From an uncultured Dorea sp. (GTDB lineage Bacteria; Bacillota; Clostridia; Lachnospirales; Lachnospiraceae): 64,000 nucleotides of DNA. Below, in pieces: positions 1-7,661 of the stretch. The notes below the pieces were generated by a model, which made no database searches, was not told where the DNA came from, and was given only the letters and a program-made list of their open reading frames with translations. The DNA lies in contig CAJTQA010000011.1 of the NCBI GenBank assembly GCA_910578455.1, positions 15,240-79,239 of the forward strand, read 5' to 3'. A program made the position numbers and the translations under genes. Every line of letters starts with the position of its first letter. Position 1 is the stretch's first letter.

Positions 1-207
1 GCCGGTTCTCCTGCGGCCATATATTATGATGGCTCATTCTCTCCCTGCGGGGAAGGAGACGCCGTTTATACCCTTGAGGCAGTTCTGGCAGAGGAGGACG
101 GCATGTTAAGTGCCAGGATGAAAGTAACCGGCCCCGATGATTCGCTCATCTACGAGCTGAGCACCAGCCACCATATCCCAAGGAGGACAGACTATGAAAA
201 AAGATAA
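1..207 (+). CDS. C-terminal fragment of a pilin-like protein (partial at window edge)
   Basis: The frame is open from the first base and ends at TAA 205-207, giving 68 residues. The peptide alternates short hydrophobic and polar stretches (IYYDGSFSPCGEGDAVYTLE), as the beta-rich C-terminal half of a pilin or GspH/PilX-like protein would. No diagnostic motif is visible because the N-terminus lies outside the window. The next gene starts inside it (ATG 194), so the two are probably translationally coupled, and the pilus retraction ATPase follows. The role as a minor pilin is inferred from context only. Confidence 0.55.
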   Translation, partial: AGSPAAIYYDGSFSPCGEGDAVYTLEAVLAEEDGMLSARMKVTGPDDSLIYELSTSHHIPRRTDYEKR

Positions 208-703
208 GAACCAATCGTCCTTTACGGCTATCGGCTCATCTTCGCTTTTAGTCGTATTCCTTGTATTGTGCCTGGCGACTTTTGCCATACTTTCCCTCTC
301 CAGCGCGAAAAGCGACCACTCGTTTACCGAGCGGCTCTCAGCGCATAAAAGCCGTTACTACGAGGCATGCTCACAGGCCGAAACAATCCTCGGCAATATC
401 GACCGGCTGCTAGAGCAGACTTACAGATCAGGCACGATGTCGCAAGAGGAATACTTAGATGCCCTCACCCTTGCATTAATGACCGCCAGCGAAACCCCAT
501 GCTCCTACAGCACAGAATCCGGAGAGCCGATCATATCCTACAATGTTCCGGTGGATGAAAAACAGACGCTCTTCGTGGAACTAAAAGTAACGGACCCTTC
601 GCAAAGCCCGAATTACTATGAGATACAATCCTGGCATGTTGCGCCTTCCGGCACATGGGAAAACGACGGCTCCCTCGACCTTATGCCAGTTCAGCAGCCA
701 TAA
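194..703 (+). CDS. Membrane-anchored minor pilin-like protein of a type IV pilus cluster
   Basis: This is 169 residues with a short basic N-terminus (MKKDKNQ) and one hydrophobic segment at about residues 14-38, then a soluble domain. That is the architecture of a bitopic pilus or minor pilin protein, but there is no clear Gly-Phe/Glu prepilin cleavage motif. The start ATG 194 has AGGAGG at 181-186 and overlaps the end of the previous frame by 14 bases. pilT follows 28 bases after the stop, so the genes form an operon. I do not recognise the soluble domain. A pilus assembly role comes from the neighbour. Confidence 0.6.
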   Translation: MKKDKNQSSFTAIGSSSLLVVFLVLCLATFAILSLSSAKSDHSFTERLSAHKSRYYEACSQAETILGNIDRLLEQTYRSGTMSQEEYLDALTLALMTASETPCSYSTESGEPIISYNVPVDEKQTLFVELKVTDPSQSPNYYEIQSWHVAPSGTWENDGSLDLMPVQQP

Positions 704-731
704 GCATATTTATTTAATGGAGGTTTTCACT

Positions 732-1787
732 ATGAATTTACGAACAATCCTGGAGCAGGCAATTGCGGAAAAAGCTTCCGATGTATTTATCGTATCCGGA
801 CTTCCCGTTTCCTTCCGAAAGGACGGCGTTATCGGCAGGATAAATGATGAAAAGCTGCTGCCGCCGGAAACAGAATCCCTCTTGACAGAGATTTACCAGC
901 ATGCCGGAAACAGAGATCTTAATATTTTATCCGATAACGGCGATGATGATTTTTCGTTTGCCATCCAGGGCCTCTCCCGTTTCCGCGTCAGCGCATATCT
1001 TCAGCGGGGGGCCATGTCAGCCGTGATACGTATCATCACTTTTAATCTTCCGGATTTTAAGACTCTTGGAATCCCCGAATATATCATACACCTTGGAGAT
1101 GCCGGAAAAGGGATGGTTCTTGTCACCGGCCCCGCCGGCAGCGGAAAGTCAACCACCCTTGCCTGCATTATCGACCAGATTAATAAAAACCAGAAAAAGC
1201 ATATCATTACGCTGGAAGACCCGCTGGAATATCTGCACAGACACGATAACAGCATCGTGAGCCAGCGCGAGATCAGCGTGGACACGGACAGCTATGTCAC
1301 GGCATTGCGGGCGGCGCTGCGTCAGAGCCCGGATGTCATACTTCTTGGAGAGATGCGCGACTATGAGACAATAAACGTTGCCATGACCGCTGCCGAGACC
1401 GGGCATCTTCTCCTGTCCACCCTCCACACGATCGGCGCCGCCAACACCATTGACCGGATCATTGACGTATTCCCGGCAAGCCAGCAGAGGCAGATTGCGG
1501 TCCAGCTGTCTATGACATTAAGCGCAGTCGTATCACAGCAGCTTGTTCCCACCGTGGACGGCGGCGTAGCGCCCGCGCTGGAGATTATGACCGTAACGCC
1601 CGCCATCCGCAATATGATTCGGGACAACAAAGTACATCAGATTGATGGAATCATCTATTCCTCCATGAAAGAAGACATGATATCCATGGACGGCTCCCTC
1701 CTTAATCTGTGCAAGGCAGGAACCATCAGCCGTGATATAGCGCTAAAATACGCCTCCAATCCAGAAATGCTGGGGAAAAAGTTATAA
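732..1787 (+). CDS. pilT: Type IV pilus retraction ATPase PilT
   Basis: This is 351 residues, close to the usual PilT length. The N-terminus (LRTILEQAIAEKASDVFI) is the PilT/PilB N-terminal domain. The Walker A loop GPAGSGKST lies near residues 133-141, the Asp box and Walker B are around LGEMRD, and the His-containing switch (AETGHLLLSTLHT) follows. PilT is a cytoplasmic hexameric ATPase that depolymerises type IV pili for twitching, adhesion or DNA uptake. The start at ATG 732 has a GGAGG site (720-724). Longer upstream starts would run through the previous gene. It is the last gene before a strong terminator, so the pilus operon ends here. Confidence 0.93.
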   Translation: MNLRTILEQAIAEKASDVFIVSGLPVSFRKDGVIGRINDEKLLPPETESLLTEIYQHAGNRDLNILSDNGDDDFSFAIQGLSRFRVSAYLQRGAMSAVIRIITFNLPDFKTLGIPEYIIHLGDAGKGMVLVTGPAGSGKSTTLACIIDQINKNQKKHIITLEDPLEYLHRHDNSIVSQREISVDTDSYVTALRAALRQSPDVILLGEMRDYETINVAMTAAETGHLLLSTLHTIGAANTIDRIIDVFPASQQRQIAVQLSMTLSAVVSQQLVPTVDGGVAPALEIMTVTPAIRNMIRDNKVHQIDGIIYSSMKEDMISMDGSLLNLCKAGTISRDIALKYASNPEMLGKKL

Positions 1788-1795
1788 TGAAAAGA

Positions 1796-1834
1796 CCAGC
1801 CGGTTCGGTAATCTCCGGGCCGGCTGGCCTTTTT
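1796..1834 (+). terminator. Rho-independent terminator after pilT
   Basis: The stem CCAGCCGG (1796-1803) pairs with CCGGCTGG (1820-1827), and TTTTTT follows within 1829-1834. The A-rich left flank means it could also stop transcripts arriving from lepB on the other strand, whose stop codon is 15 bases away. Confidence 0.85.
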
Positions 1835-1848
1835 AATCTGTTGTTCCG

Positions 1849-2409
1849 TTATTTCGTCTTCCGAATGTAAAACTTTCCTCCCTGCAGCAGTATCTTCCCT
1901 TTTATCTGGCGTTTACCGACTGCACCGAAAGTTCTGGAATCCATGGAGGCTTCCCTGTTATCCCCCATTACGAACAGCTGATCCTCCTCTAGCGTCAGCG
2001 GGTATCTCACTGCACCCTCCTGGACAAATGTCCTTCCCTGAATATAAGGCTCATCTAAAATTTCCTCATTCAAATAGACGTTCCCGTCCTTTATCTCTAT
2101 AGTATCTCCTGCTGCCGCAATAACACGCTTTACATAATACTTTCCCTCCGGAACGCGCACAGATACCACATCTCCCGCCCTGTATCCAGCATTTATCCGA
2201 AAGTACATGACAACTTCGCCGCTCTTTAATGCCGGCTGCATCGAATCGCCCTTTATAAACGAAAATCCAACCACGAGACGGAAGACAAGAAAAACACCGG
2301 CAATTAATATGATAAATTTCCTGGCATCAATCAGCCACCCATATTTCAGACCGTCATATTTCCCGAGAATCCTTCTATTACTTTTTCTGCTCCTTCGGTT
2401 TCCGGCCAC
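1849..2409 (-). CDS. lepB: Signal peptidase I
   Basis: This is 186 residues with one N-terminal membrane segment (about residues 28-50). The catalytic serine is in GDSMQPAL, the catalytic lysine in YYVKRVIAAAGD, and the C-terminal box is GDNREASMDSRTFG. These are the conserved boxes of the S26 family, which removes signal peptides on the outer face of the membrane. The short length and single membrane anchor fit the Gram-positive SipS type. The start is GTG 2409, with AAGGTG upstream. The gene begins 9 bases after the kinase-like gene, so the two are co-transcribed. Confidence 0.95.
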   Translation of the reverse strand: MAGNRRSRKSNRRILGKYDGLKYGWLIDARKFIILIAGVFLVFRLVVGFSFIKGDSMQPALKSGEVVMYFRINAGYRAGDVVSVRVPEGKYYVKRVIAAAGDTIEIKDGNVYLNEEILDEPYIQGRTFVQEGAVRYPLTLEEDQLFVMGDNREASMDSRTFGAVGKRQIKGKILLQGGKFYIRKTK

Positions 2410-2418
2410 GCTTTCACC

Positions 2419-3483
2419 TTATCCTTCTTCCTTAAACATCCTGAGTATCATATCCACCGAGCCTTTGATCCCATAGCTGGCGCTGTTGATGCACAGATCG
2501 TAGTTCATCGCTTTCCCCCACTCAAGGCCGGTATAGAACTTAAAATACTTCACATGTTTCTTATCAAGCCTCTTAAGCATATCCCGGGCTTTTTTCTCCG
2601 ACAGCCCTGGGTTTACCGACAGCACCCGCTGCAGCCTCTGCTCAAATGGCGCGGTAATGTAGATGCTGATATGAGGAATATTGTTGTTGGCAAGAATCAC
2701 GTCGGCACACCGCCCCATGACTACAAAGTCTTCTTTTCTCGCCATGTCGCAGATAAGCTGGCTCTGGTTAAAAAATACCGCGTCTTTCTTCGGCAGCCCG
2801 TGATAGCGGCCAAAGTCTTTAAATCTCCTGCTGAGCGTCACTTTCTGCTCATCTGCGAATGCCGGGCGTGTATTCACATACCGGTCCTTATTCTCCTGGT
2901 CTAATATGTAAGGGAATCCCCCTTTGTCAAGCACATTATCCCGCTCAGCGTCAAGCCTTCTCAACACCTCACTGAAGATTTCCGCGTCATAATAATTAAT
3001 CTTAAGCTTATCCGCAAGCGTAAAGCCGATCTCGCTGCCTCCGCTGCCAAAAGTACGGCCAATGCAGATGACAGTATGGTCATTCTCGGAAAAGCGGTTG
3101 TGCAGATTGGTCTTATTAAGCCTTGAGCGCTCCTCATTGAGCACATCCCCCTCGGCAAAGCTGGTAGGAAGGCTTGTAACCTCCGTAAGGATCCTGTCAT
3201 ATTCTCTCATCAGCTCTTTCTTTGTCTGATCGTCACGGACGGTACGCGCCATATTGCTGATAAGAGCCAGGTCGCTACGCACGATATGCCCCTGATTACG
3301 GGCCAGCAGCTCCCATACAAGTTCGTCCACGCACCGCTCCCTGTCTTTTGTAAACACCCGTCCAAGGGAAGATCCGAGGCACTGATACACTTTCGTATCA
3401 AGGTCATAAATCTGCTCCGCCAACACGCGGAGCTCCTTTTCATCATACTTTGACGATCGTAGTTCCTCCTGAGTGCAAACCAT
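2419..3483 (-). CDS. Cytidylate kinase-like family protein with an extra N-terminal domain
   Basis: This is 354 residues. The C-terminal two thirds is a P-loop kinase of the cytidylate-kinase-like type: a phosphate loop in GRTFGSGGSEIG at about residue 143, a YYDAEIF segment, and VVMGRCADVIL. The first 110 residues are a separate helical region (for example YDLDTKVYQCLGSSLGR) that I do not recognise. Members of this group are common in Clostridia but their substrates are mostly unproven, so the name is a family label. ATG 3483 is preferred over GTG 3486 because it lies 7 bases from GGAGGT. lepB follows in the same operon. Confidence 0.8.
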   Translation of the reverse strand: MVCTQEELRSSKYDEKELRVLAEQIYDLDTKVYQCLGSSLGRVFTKDRERCVDELVWELLARNQGHIVRSDLALISNMARTVRDDQTKKELMREYDRILTEVTSLPTSFAEGDVLNEERSRLNKTNLHNRFSENDHTVICIGRTFGSGGSEIGFTLADKLKINYYDAEIFSEVLRRLDAERDNVLDKGGFPYILDQENKDRYVNTRPAFADEQKVTLSRRFKDFGRYHGLPKKDAVFFNQSQLICDMARKEDFVVMGRCADVILANNNIPHISIYITAPFEQRLQRVLSVNPGLSEKKARDMLKRLDKKHVKYFKFYTGLEWGKAMNYDLCINSASYGIKGSVDMILRMFKEEG

Positions 3484-3495
3484 CACACATACCTC

Positions 3496-4836
3496 CTATA
3501 AGAAAAATACAAGCGTATCCAGCAAAAATACCGGAACCAGTATACACAGCGACCACAGGATATATCCGAAAAACGACGGCATGTGGATACCATTTTCATC
3601 GGAGATCGCCTTTACCATAAAGTTCGGCGCATTTCCAATATATGTATTGGCTCCCATAAATACCGCGCCGCAAGATATGGCCGTCAGCATTCCCACCGGA
3701 ATCTTCCCAAGCGTCGTCGTGATTCCCTGTGCGAAATCCATCGCCCCAGAGGTAGTCAGGAATACCAGATACGTCGGCGTATTGTCAAGAAAGCTCGAGA
3801 GCGCCCCTGTTACCCAGAACATCTGCACCGGCTTGGTAAGCCCAAGGCTCCCGCCCATACTTTTAAGAATCATCAATGCCGGCTGCATCGTGATAAAGAT
3901 TCCGGCAAACAATACGGCTACCTCTTTGATGGCTCCCCACGTAAAATGGTTCTTCTGGCGAATCTTCTCGCTGGTTGTCTTAAACGACAGGAACGCCGCC
4001 AAAAGAATAATCGCCATCTCTATCATCGCCGGATAAGTCAGCGTTACCTCTCCATAGATATGGATTCCTTTCACCGCGCCTTCTGCCGTCTTAAACGCCG
4101 GGAGGTCCGGCAGCGCTCCGCTCAGGACAACCGCCGCGACAATCATCACGATAAAAAGCAGATTGTGCAGCCCGCTGATTGATATCCTTGTTCCTGGCTT
4201 GCTGATGTCCGGCACACGGCCCCTGGCAATCTCCCGGCAGTATTTCTTCCGGTCAACCCAGTAAAATATAAACAGCAGCACCGCCATGTTGAACACCAGA
4301 ATCGGAAACAGATGAAGGCTCCAGGAAAACGGCACTCCTCTGGAAAATCCCATAAGCAGCGGCGGATCCCCGATAGGCGTTAAGCAGCCTCCGATATTCG
4401 ACACAAGAAAGATGAAAAATACCATAATGTGCTTTCTGTGCCTTCTCCACGAATTCATCTTAATCACCGGACGAACCATCAGCATACTGGCTCCTGTAGT
4501 GCCAATCAGGCTTGACAGCAGCGTTCCGATCGTGAGCAGGATGATATTGACCCTGGGGGATCCGGCAAGGTCGCCCTCCAGCGTAATATTTCCTGACACG
4601 CAGAACAGTCCGAAAAGCAGGACGATAAAGGAAAGGTAATCTCCGATGATGCATTCCAACACCACTTCAAGAGTCTCTCCCGCTCCAAAAGCAATTCCAA
4701 AAGGAATTATAAGCAGGAGCGACCAGAACCCTGCCACAAGCGGCTGATGGCTCTCCCACCACTCTCCTTTAACTAACGGCATTACCGCAATGCAAAGCAA
4801 TATTCCGATAAACGGTATGCAAAACGCTACACTCAT
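3496..4836 (-). CDS. Sodium:proton antiporter / citrate-transporter-superfamily membrane protein
   Basis: This is 446 residues with about 11-12 hydrophobic helices. Conserved loops such as SLIGTTGASMLMVRP, SNIGGCLTPIGDPPLL and FLDNTPTYLVF are the re-entrant-loop signatures of the ion transporter superfamily that contains NhaD-type antiporters and citrate carriers. GDPP and DNTP support the NhaD-like assignment. It should exchange Na+ (or carry a small anion) at the inner membrane; the substrate cannot be fixed from sequence. ATG 4836 has AAGGGGG 9 bases upstream, better than TTG 4842. It lies 12 bases upstream of the kinase-like gene and probably leads that operon. Confidence 0.82.
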   Translation of the reverse strand: MSVAFCIPFIGILLCIAVMPLVKGEWWESHQPLVAGFWSLLLIIPFGIAFGAGETLEVVLECIIGDYLSFIVLLFGLFCVSGNITLEGDLAGSPRVNIILLTIGTLLSSLIGTTGASMLMVRPVIKMNSWRRHRKHIMVFFIFLVSNIGGCLTPIGDPPLLMGFSRGVPFSWSLHLFPILVFNMAVLLFIFYWVDRKKYCREIARGRVPDISKPGTRISISGLHNLLFIVMIVAAVVLSGALPDLPAFKTAEGAVKGIHIYGEVTLTYPAMIEMAIILLAAFLSFKTTSEKIRQKNHFTWGAIKEVAVLFAGIFITMQPALMILKSMGGSLGLTKPVQMFWVTGALSSFLDNTPTYLVFLTTSGAMDFAQGITTTLGKIPVGMLTAISCGAVFMGANTYIGNAPNFMVKAISDENGIHMPSFFGYILWSLCILVPVFLLDTLVFFL

Positions 4837-4989
4837 ATTCAAACGCCCCCTTTATAAAAATCCAGCAATTATTTTAATCAGAAAGACATCTAAAATCAAT
4901 ATGAAAAATTATTAGAAAATCTGTCTAAAATGACATAAAATATTAAAAACTGCACAAAAAATACAGCGGCCTGAATCTGTCTTTTTTCA

Positions 4990-5018
4990 TTGTTTTTATT
5001 CGTCTTTTTATGTATACT
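4990..5018 (+). promoter_or_regulatory. Sigma-A-type promoter of mgtC
   Basis: A -35 TTGTTT (4990-4995) and a -10 TATACT (5013-5018) are separated by exactly 17 bases, about 33 bases before the mgtC start. I saw no magnesium-riboswitch-like structure in the short leader. Confidence 0.55.
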
Positions 5019-5050
5019 TTAATCATGAAAAAATTTAGGAGGAACCTGAC

Positions 5051-5782
5051 ATGAAAGGTTGGAATCTTTTAGAACCGCTGCCATTAAAAGCATACCTTCG
5101 GGACTTAAATTACATATCCATTCTGTTCCGTATTTTTCTGTCCGTCCTTGTGGGGGGCATCCTGGGCATGGAAAGAGGCAAGAAGAACAGGCCTGCCGGA
5201 CTGCGTACCTACATTCTGGTGTGTCTTGGTTCTGCCCTTGTCATGATGACAAACCAATATGTCTACCTGGTCTACGGAACCGGCGATCCCGTCCGGCTGG
5301 GTGCCCAGGTTATCAGCGGTGTTGGCTTTCTGGGCGCGGGAACCATCGTTCTCACCGGGCGGAACAAGATCATGGGCATTACAACCGCAGCAGGTCTCTG
5401 GACTGCTGCCTGCAGCGGGCTTGCTATTGGCATCGGCTTTTATGAGGGCGCCATTGTAGGTGGCATCGCCATTGCTTTTACCGTTTCAGGCCTTTTAAAA
5501 TTCGATATCTGGCTGCGGAAGAAATCCCAGTATCTGGACTTGTATATCGAATACAGCGGCGAAAAAGGCGATTTCAGCAGGTTTCTTCAATACGCCAAAG
5601 ACCATCAGCTGGAAGTCCACAATATCCAGATAAACAACGGCTACTCCTGGCACGACCAGAACGGGAAGCAGAAAACTCTCAGCTACATTGTCACCGTTTC
5701 AAGCCATGTGCAGCGTTCCCATACGGAAATTATAGAACTTCTGGCACATGAAGACGGAATCCTGTTTATCGAAGAACTATAA
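5051..5782 (+). CDS. MgtC/SapB family membrane protein
   Basis: This is 243 residues. The first 150 carry the MgtC core with four or five hydrophobic helices, including the signature GGILGMERGKKNRPAGLRTY, then SGVGFLGAGTI and TTAAGLWTAACSG. The C-terminal 90 residues form a soluble ACT-like domain. MgtC proteins are inner-membrane factors linked to magnesium limitation and intracellular ion balance. The ribosome site AGGAGG lies 8 bases from ATG 5051. It is monocistronic and converges on the anti-sigma gene. Confidence 0.9.
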   Translation: MKGWNLLEPLPLKAYLRDLNYISILFRIFLSVLVGGILGMERGKKNRPAGLRTYILVCLGSALVMMTNQYVYLVYGTGDPVRLGAQVISGVGFLGAGTIVLTGRNKIMGITTAAGLWTAACSGLAIGIGFYEGAIVGGIAIAFTVSGLLKFDIWLRKKSQYLDLYIEYSGEKGDFSRFLQYAKDHQLEVHNIQINNGYSWHDQNGKQKTLSYIVTVSSHVQRSHTEIIELLAHEDGILFIEEL

Positions 5783-5795
5783 CCGGCAAAGGCAG

Positions 5796-6581
5796 TCATT
5801 CCCCGCTGCCTTCCTGCTGGCACATCCCTCTGCCCCTTCCGTGGCCGCTGTGCTGTCCTCTGCCACATCTGCCTGCGCCGCTTTCTGTCCTGTCTATGTT
5901 TCCGCCCTCCGTCAGCCCGTCTATCATATCCCATATCTGGCACATCGTAAGGCCTTGCATGTCTTCCTCGGTAATAGCAGGATCTAGCGCCTGGAGCTGT
6001 AAAAATGCCCTGTACTTTCCGCACGACATACCGGCCTCATGTGCTGCTGCGATTTCTTTGGAATATCCCCAGGAACAGTGGACATTAGCATAAGACGATG
6101 TGCAGTCAGACACGTTGACCAGCAGCTCATTATTTTTGGCCTCGTTCTCCCCAAATACCGTAACGGCTATAAATTGATTTTGCACGATGTATTCTTTCAT
6201 GTCCCTATCCGCCAATATCGTCTCCAGCGCGTCTTTATAATTCAGGTTATAGACATCTATGTCAGACATGACAGCATATCCGTCCTCATTGAAAGTGTCA
6301 ACGGAAACTACCTTGTTAAATCGGTTAATTCCAAGTTCAATAGACGGGTTGACATCAATGCTGATTGCAAATGCCGGTATCAGATAAGCCGAATAACCCA
6401 TTCCCACAAGCAGAAACATTGCAAAGCATGCCGCAGCAGCAATCCATCTCCTGGCGGAAACTGTTTTTCTTTTATTATATCCATTTGTAGCTTTTGCCAG
6501 AAACTCCATAGTGCAATTCTTTAGTTCTTGTTCCGTATGGATTTTATCAAATGCGTTCTGCAGTCTATGTTTCACAATCAT
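5796..6581 (-). CDS. RsgI-like transmembrane anti-sigma factor
   Basis: This is 261 residues. A cytoplasmic segment of about 45 residues is followed by one membrane helix (WIAAAACFAMFLLVGMGY). The extracellular part opens with AISIDVNPSIELGINRF, the hallmark of the middle domain of RsgI-type anti-sigma factors. The tail (about residues 230-261) is rich in Gly, Arg, His and Cys (GRGQHSGHGRGRGMC) and unlike the rest. It overlaps the sigma-factor gene, the usual arrangement for sigma/anti-sigma pairs. The predicted role is to hold the partner sigma at the membrane until an external signal arrives. The start is uncertain: GTG 6584, ATG 6581 and GTG 6575 all follow a G-rich site. Confidence 0.78.
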   Translation of the reverse strand: MIVKHRLQNAFDKIHTEQELKNCTMEFLAKATNGYNKRKTVSARRWIAAAACFAMFLLVGMGYSAYLIPAFAISIDVNPSIELGINRFNKVVSVDTFNEDGYAVMSDIDVYNLNYKDALETILADRDMKEYIVQNQFIAVTVFGENEAKNNELLVNVSDCTSSYANVHCSWGYSKEIAAAHEAGMSCGKYRAFLQLQALDPAITEEDMQGLTMCQIWDMIDGLTEGGNIDRTESGAGRCGRGQHSGHGRGRGMCQQEGSGE

Positions 6582-7050
6582 CACCCCCCAGTCTTTCCCT
6601 GAGCAATTGTTTTGAACGCGTCAGGAGCGTATACACAGTGTTCTTGTTCTTTTTGAGAATATGGGCAATTTCAACGGCGGTATATCCCTCATAGTAATAA
6701 AGATATACCGCCTCCCTGTATTTCTCCGGCAGAGACAAAACAGCCTCCAGCACTTCGCTGTTGTCCGGCGTCAGTTCTTCCTGCTGGTGAATTAACTCTT
6801 CTAACGGAACCATATGGCTGCGGAAAAAGTCTCTAAAAAAGTCTCTGCACGCGTTGATTGTAACCCGGATAAACCACGCCTTTTCATGTTCTTCACTCTC
6901 AAACTTAACGGAACTTAGGACATATTTCAAAAAAACATTTTGAAATATGTCCTCCGAATCATGGTAACTTTTCAAATGTATCATACAGAGCCGCCGGACA
7001 GTATCCGCATACTGCTCCATCGCCCTGATTACATCCTGTTCGTTCCGCAT
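6565..7050 (-). CDS. ECF-type RNA polymerase sigma factor
   Basis: This is 161 residues with two sigma regions. Region 2 covers about residues 10-80 (DSEDIFQNVFLKY, then EKAWFIRVTINACRDFFR). Region 4 covers about 100-155 (LPEKYREAVYLYYYEGYTAVEIAHIL, then a recognition helix). The absence of regions 1 and 3 makes it an extracytoplasmic-function sigma. ATG 7050 has AGAGGG 8 bases upstream. Its 3' end overlaps the RsgI-like gene, and the small secreted protein lies 47 bases upstream on the same strand, so all three may be co-transcribed. Its target promoters cannot be read here. Confidence 0.9.
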   Translation of the reverse strand: MRNEQDVIRAMEQYADTVRRLCMIHLKSYHDSEDIFQNVFLKYVLSSVKFESEEHEKAWFIRVTINACRDFFRDFFRSHMVPLEELIHQQEELTPDNSEVLEAVLSLPEKYREAVYLYYYEGYTAVEIAHILKKNKNTVYTLLTRSKQLLRERLGGDDCET

Positions 7051-7097
7051 AACATACCCTCTTTTTCATCTGCCCGTCTGCCGGGCCAGGTTGTGCA

Positions 7098-7556
7098 TTA
7101 TTTCTTTTTCCACTTCGCATAGAGAGTCTTTTTGCCAAAACTTCCTTTTTTAATTGAAGTCACTTTTTTCTTGTACTTCTTATCCGCATACCAGCCTTTG
7201 AACTTATAACCCTTTCTGGTAGGCTTTTTCAGTTTGATGTTCTTTGAGTTGCTGTAATAATACGATGGGTTCTTTTTACTGTTCTTTCCGCCTCTCAGAT
7301 TATACTTGATGGCGTATTTCATGTTGTCGCAAACGCCGTCTCCGTCTGCATCCACATATCCCCCGCCGCATCCATAGCCATAACCGCGTCCATAACCGCC
7401 GTTCCCACAGCCATAACCATTTCCATAATTATCGCAGATGCCGTCCCCGTCTGCATCCACATAATTCCTTCCGCCCATAGGGCATGCGGCAGATACCGTG
7501 GTGCTGCATACTGAAAAAATGAGTACCATAGTTAAAAGCGCTACAAATTTTTTCAT
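7098..7556 (-). CDS. Secreted protein with two DxDxDG loops and a Listeria-Bacteroides (InlB B-type) repeat
   Basis: This is 152 residues. The signal peptide (KKFVALLTMVLIFSVC...VSAA) is followed by two copies of YVDADGDGxCDN around a Gly/Tyr/Cys-rich spacer. Each copy has the DxDxDG spacing of a calcium-binding loop. The C-terminal half is a lysine-rich InlB-type repeat (KKPTRKGYKFKGWYADKKYKKKV...LYAKWKK). It is probably cell-surface or secreted. ATG 7556 is chosen because GGAGG sits just upstream, while ATG 7571 overlaps that site. It lies directly upstream of the sigma/anti-sigma pair in the same direction. Confidence 0.75.
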   Translation of the reverse strand: MKKFVALLTMVLIFSVCSTTVSAACPMGGRNYVDADGDGICDNYGNGYGCGNGGYGRGYGYGCGGGYVDADGDGVCDNMKYAIKYNLRGGKNSKKNPSYYYSNSKNIKLKKPTRKGYKFKGWYADKKYKKKVTSIKKGSFGKKTLYAKWKKK

Positions 7557-7661
7557 TTTCTCTTCCTCCATTTTATAGAATTATTTTGTTTCATTCATAA
7601 TACGATTGAGAAGATGAAATCCATTCAAATCATAGAAAATTCTGTAAAATTATGGTATCTC

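Noticed and set aside
4843..5050. Magnesium riboswitch before mgtC
   Set aside because: No suitable long structured leader exists between the predicted promoter and the start codon.
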